Assembly (NCBI GenBank): GCA_043816955.1 | Contig: JBDRHL010000172.1 | Span: 1 to 26,432, forward strand | DNA: 26,432 bases | DNA from: JBDRHL01 sp043816955 | GTDB taxonomy: Bacteria > Planctomycetota > Phycisphaerae > Sedimentisphaerales > CAYZTY01 | Direction: 5' to 3' | In this document: piece by piece, positions 24,081 to 26,432 of the stretch | Layout: each line of letters opens with the position of its first letter | Numbering within the stretch: position 1 is the first letter of the stretch | Notes under the pieces: generated by a model | Told to the model about the DNA's origin: nothing | Databases searched by the model: none | What the model saw: the letters and a program-made list of their open reading frames with translations, nothing else | Program-made: the position numbers and the translations under genes

Positions 24081-24941
24081 TCAGCCGCCGGGTTTAAACA
24101 GCCAATGTTTCTTAAGTGTCCAATCGTAGGTTTTTACTTTTGCCGAGTGGCCGTCCGCAAACAGGACACAAAGCCCGCCGTTATGCCGCATCCCTGCATA
24201 GTTATACGGCTTACCAGGTACACCATCCGACCCTCTCAGCACATTTTGGCTGGAATCGTCATGGCCGTCTCCATCGTAGTCATAATCAAGCCTCCAAAAG
24301 GGCTGGCTGTACTGCCAATCCTTGAGCTCCGGCAGCCACGGCGCATAAACGACCGGATTGGAAACAGATTTACCAGTATCAGGGTACGGCCCTGCGGGGG
24401 AACTATCCATCAGAAGAAATATTTCCGAGGGCATATGGATTTCACTTGGTTTGGCAGATTTATTGACGGCCGGATCGGCCTCTGCTAAGACCCCTTGAAA
24501 TATCCCATAGTTGTATCCATAATTTACACCGTAGTCCATCGGCTGGATGTATATTGCAGCACGAGTGCCGCGCAGGTTGTCGACTTTTATCCTCTGGCTT
24601 GGACAGTGAAAGATGGGTACTTCCGTACCTTTTTCGTGGTCGTACTCTGCACCTATATACGGCAGTATCGAAGCGGTCCAGTAATAATCTTCACTCTTCG
24701 CGTGAGCATTAAAAGCATAGGGCAGTCTGTCTTCGTGGTCGCCGGTGTAAGTCATCATCGTGATGCCAAGCTGCTTGCAGTTTGAAGCGCATACCGCCGT
24801 CCTTGCCAATTCCTTTACCCTGTTAAGGGCAGGCACCAGGATACTAAGCAGAATCGCTATTATCGCAATTACCACCAACAGTTCGACAAGGGTAAAGCCT
24901 CGCCCTCTTCCTTTTCGTCTCAATTGCCTGGTTCTTAGCAT
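24081..24941 (-). CDS. Prepilin-type protein with H-X9-DG C-terminus
   Basis: The product is 286 residues; GAGGAG is 9 bases before the ATG. A short basic leader ends RGRG, followed by FTLVELLVVIAIIAILLSIL: a prepilin peptidase site (G15/F16) and the N-methylated Phe plus Glu5 helix of type IV pilin and type II pseudopilin proteins. The C-terminal part contains RHNGGLCVLFADGHS, the H-X9-DG element typical of the many pilin-like proteins of Planctomycetota (DUF1559-like). Such proteins are numerous in this phylum and their roles are mostly unknown. Placement 33 bases after the regulator gene and just before secreted glycan-binding genes suggests a surface or secretion role in glycan capture. 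Confidence 0.9.
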   Translation of the reverse strand: MLRTRQLRRKGRGRGFTLVELLVVIAIIAILLSILVPALNRVKELARTAVCASNCKQLGITMMTYTGDHEDRLPYAFNAHAKSEDYYWTASILPYIGAEYDHEKGTEVPIFHCPSQRIKVDNLRGTRAAIYIQPMDYGVNYGYNYGIFQGVLAEADPAVNKSAKPSEIHMPSEIFLLMDSSPAGPYPDTGKSVSNPVVYAPWLPELKDWQYSQPFWRLDYDYDGDGHDDSSQNVLRGSDGVPGKPYNYAGMRHNGGLCVLFADGHSAKVKTYDWTLKKHWLFKPGG

Positions 24942-24974
24942 CGTACAGTTCTCCTCACTTTGTTAACAGTCCAT

Positions 24975-26096
24975 TTAGTATTGTGTACCCGGTATATACT
25001 CCGCACCTATCCTGATCGGAGCAAAACTGGTCCTTTCATCATCAATGAGCCTCTCGACTTGCTGGACAAGCAGCCTGCCAACCTCCTTCATGTCAAACTC
25101 CATCCGGCCTATTTCCGGCCGAAGTCCCGTGGTAATCCCCCTTAACGCTACACTTATAACCGAAATATCTTTGCCGATTGCCCTCCCGTTACCGCCAGCT
25201 TTCTCACAGATGCCGGCACAATACTTGTCGTCGCTGACAAACAGGGCCGTTGGGGCTTCCTGCAGTTTCGCAATTTCTGAATAAGGGTCTTGCCCTGCAA
25301 AAAAGTCCACCTGCGCAGCAGCACTCAGGTCCTTTTTGAGAAAGTGCGCCACGTGCTCGATCTGGGACTTGTGGTTCGAACACAGTTTTTCCAGAATAAC
25401 TATGCGCCTGTGCCCCAGCCTTGCCAGTTCCCCAACAGCATGGCAACATGCGGAAGGCAAATCAAGGCTGATCACATTATTAATTGGGTTCGCAACGCCG
25501 TCGATGGACGCTATTGGGATGTATAACACATACGGTACCGGGATTCTCTTGAGATTTGGAATATCGTGCGCCCGCAATGTAGCACTAAGGATAATACCAT
25601 CGGCATCAGGGCGATACACACTGTCGGTAAAATCGCGGTGTACTACCGATCCGCGAGTAGGTCTTGATGCGCCTACCAGCAGTTCGTGCCCCTTCTTGTG
25701 GGCGTAACCGCAAGCAGCGGAAAGCGTATCCTTGAACCGTGGTTCATCCGGGTTCTGGTCGTGGAAAAAAGCCAGCCTGTAAGTTTTCTGAGAAACAATT
25801 CGCCTTCGCAGAGGCACTGTTTGTGTTACCTTGTTATTCCCGTTGCCCTGTCGGGAATTCAGAATCTCGTGAATCTCGCTTGTGTTTGGTTTTCTGACGA
25901 GGTATGTTCCGCTGCCCTGGCGTCTTTCTACGATTCCATTATCCTTCAGGCGGCTCATCGCGCGTCGCAGTGTCGTACGCGAAACACCAAGCTCACGGAC
26001 CTGGGATCGTTCATCGGGAAGCCTCTGGCCACGCTCCAACCCGGTATCTTTTATTGCTTCCAGCACACTAACAATAACCGCCATTTCACGATTCAT
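24975..26096 (-). CDS. GntR-HTH/LacI-type sugar-responsive transcription regulator (AraR-like architecture)
   Basis: ATG 26096 with AAGGAA upstream gives 373 residues; the longer GTG-started form begins inside the -10 region and was rejected. Residues about 5-70 are a winged helix of the GntR family: RGQRLPDERSQVRELGVSRT, LRRAMSRLKDNG, ERRQGSGTYLVRKP. Residues about 115-373 form a LacI/GalR-type periplasmic-binding-like effector domain (YRLAFFHDQN, ADGIILSATLR, RLGHRRIVILE, APTALFVSDDKYC, ISVISVALRG). The same fusion is known in B. subtilis AraR, which senses L-arabinose and represses. The likely job here is to sense a sugar from the target glycan and control the locus and itself; the ligand is unknown. 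Confidence 0.88.
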   Translation of the reverse strand: MNREMAVIVSVLEAIKDTGLERGQRLPDERSQVRELGVSRTTLRRAMSRLKDNGIVERRQGSGTYLVRKPNTSEIHEILNSRQGNGNNKVTQTVPLRRRIVSQKTYRLAFFHDQNPDEPRFKDTLSAACGYAHKKGHELLVGASRPTRGSVVHRDFTDSVYRPDADGIILSATLRAHDIPNLKRIPVPYVLYIPIASIDGVANPINNVISLDLPSACCHAVGELARLGHRRIVILEKLCSNHKSQIEHVAHFLKKDLSAAAQVDFFAGQDPYSEIAKLQEAPTALFVSDDKYCAGICEKAGGNGRAIGKDISVISVALRGITTGLRPEIGRMEFDMKEVGRLLVQQVERLIDDERTSFAPIRIGAEYIPGTQY

Positions 26097-26117
26097 ACCC
26101 GTTCCTTTATAATACCA

Positions 26118-26151
26118 TTGACATAGTACCACTTTGGCCCGATACTGTCAA
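26118..26151. promoter_or_regulatory. Inverted TTGACA/TGTCAA repeat across the regulator promoter
   Basis: The plus strand reads TTGACA at 26118-26123 and TGTCAA at 26146-26151, inverted arms 22 bases apart that bracket the -10 box, with GGGCCAAAGTGG (minus strand) between them. A repressor bound here would block its own promoter, so this is a candidate autoregulatory operator. One arm is also the -35 box, so part of the symmetry may be coincidental. Confidence 0.35.
26123..26151 (-). promoter_or_regulatory. Sigma-70-type promoter of the regulator gene
   Basis: On the minus strand TTGACA (26146-26151) and TACTAT (26123-26128) are 17 bases apart, a near-ideal housekeeping promoter. Transcription would start near 26117, giving a leader of about 20 bases before the ATG at 26096. 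Confidence 0.75.
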
Positions 26152-26298
26152 ATGTTTTTTTGAAAAAATTTTGAGATTTTCATATCTGCCGCTTTGGTAA
26201 GTGGTTACAACACCCTATCTATAGTCATTGTCCCCGGCCGCCATATATAACATGATACCTATACCGTTAACACATACAAGGTCAGAAATAACTCATAC
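26152..26298. other. Intergenic stretch with no recognised feature
   Basis: Apart from a run of T and A near 26155-26175 I see no gene, repeat or terminator here. It is the upstream flank of the regulator promoter. Confidence 0.5.
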
Positions 26299-26430
26299 TT
26301 AGGGGTTTTCTTGCAAGCTTTTCCGCAGTAAATCCTTGTGAAGCCAGAAACAGGTATTTATTGCTTCAGTCAGGCCTGCTAACAAACGGTATAAAAGAAA
26401 GTCAGGTTTATCCGGTAACGGCTGGCTGAG
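26299..26430 (-). CDS. Possible C-terminal tail of an upstream gene, cut by the window edge
   Basis: One minus-strand frame is open from the window edge for 43 codons, ending KDLLRKSLQENP at TAA 26299-26301. It reads like plausible protein (LPDKPDFLLYRLLAGLTEA), but an open stretch of this length is not rare by chance and no family is recognisable. The other two minus-strand frames stop within 20 codons. Confidence 0.25.
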   Translation of the reverse strand, partial: LSQPLPDKPDFLLYRLLAGLTEAINTCFWLHKDLLRKSLQENP

Positions 26431-26432
26431 GT

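Noticed and set aside
26299..26432. tRNA or attachment site near the right edge
   Set aside because: No cloverleaf, TTCGA-type loop or CCA-like end could be found on either strand.

Overview
The window looks like a Planctomycetota chromosome segment, most likely from the class Phycisphaerae (Sedimentisphaerales-like). The signs are secreted proteins ending in a single dockerin-like calcium loop plus a CTDP-type tail, a PEP-CTERM protein, a prepilin-type protein with an H-X9-DG C-terminus, and an operon rich in Gfo/Idh/MocA oxidoreductases with a UroD-like protein. This assignment is inference from protein style; there is no rRNA or other phylogenetic marker in the window.

Layout. Bases 1 to about 2.9 kb are a patchy accessory region, mostly on the plus strand. 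It holds a zinc-ribbon ORF cut by the window edge, a gene start that appears cut off by an IS110-type remnant with a 68-nt hairpin, two divergent CcbP-type calcium-binding genes, a DUF6398-like small protein and a decayed IS1380-type transposase fragment. From about 2.95 kb to 26.1 kb every confident gene is on the minus strand and forms one carbohydrate-utilisation locus. In transcription order (right to left) it has: a GntR-HTH/LacI-type sugar-sensing regulator (AraR-like architecture), a prepilin-like protein, three small secreted LamG-like proteins (two with dockerin-like ends, one PEP-CTERM), two very large secreted putative glycoside hydrolases, a UroD-like protein, a sodium:solute symporter, a third large secreted putative hydrolase, two overlapping Gfo/Idh/MocA oxidoreductases, an enolase-superfamily (mandelate racemase type) enzyme and a final Gfo/Idh/MocA oxidoreductase. 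The last 330 bases upstream of the regulator hold its promoter and perhaps the tail of another gene.

How it may work. The large secreted proteins share one architecture: a LamG-like beta-sandwich, a middle beta-rich domain, and a TIM-barrel-like region with conserved EAFG, Y(I/W)DE, WDG(H/Y)S and (L/V)EY motifs. They would bind and cleave an extracellular glycan. The symporter would import the product, and the oxidoreductases and the enolase-superfamily enzyme would convert it inside the cell, perhaps through keto-sugar or sugar-acid intermediates. The regulator would sense a sugar. The substrate cannot be read from the sequence. The most interesting content is the three-member family of large proteins, which I cannot place in a known glycoside hydrolase family, and a nine-copy LamG-like module shared by six proteins, including one copy nested inside another domain.
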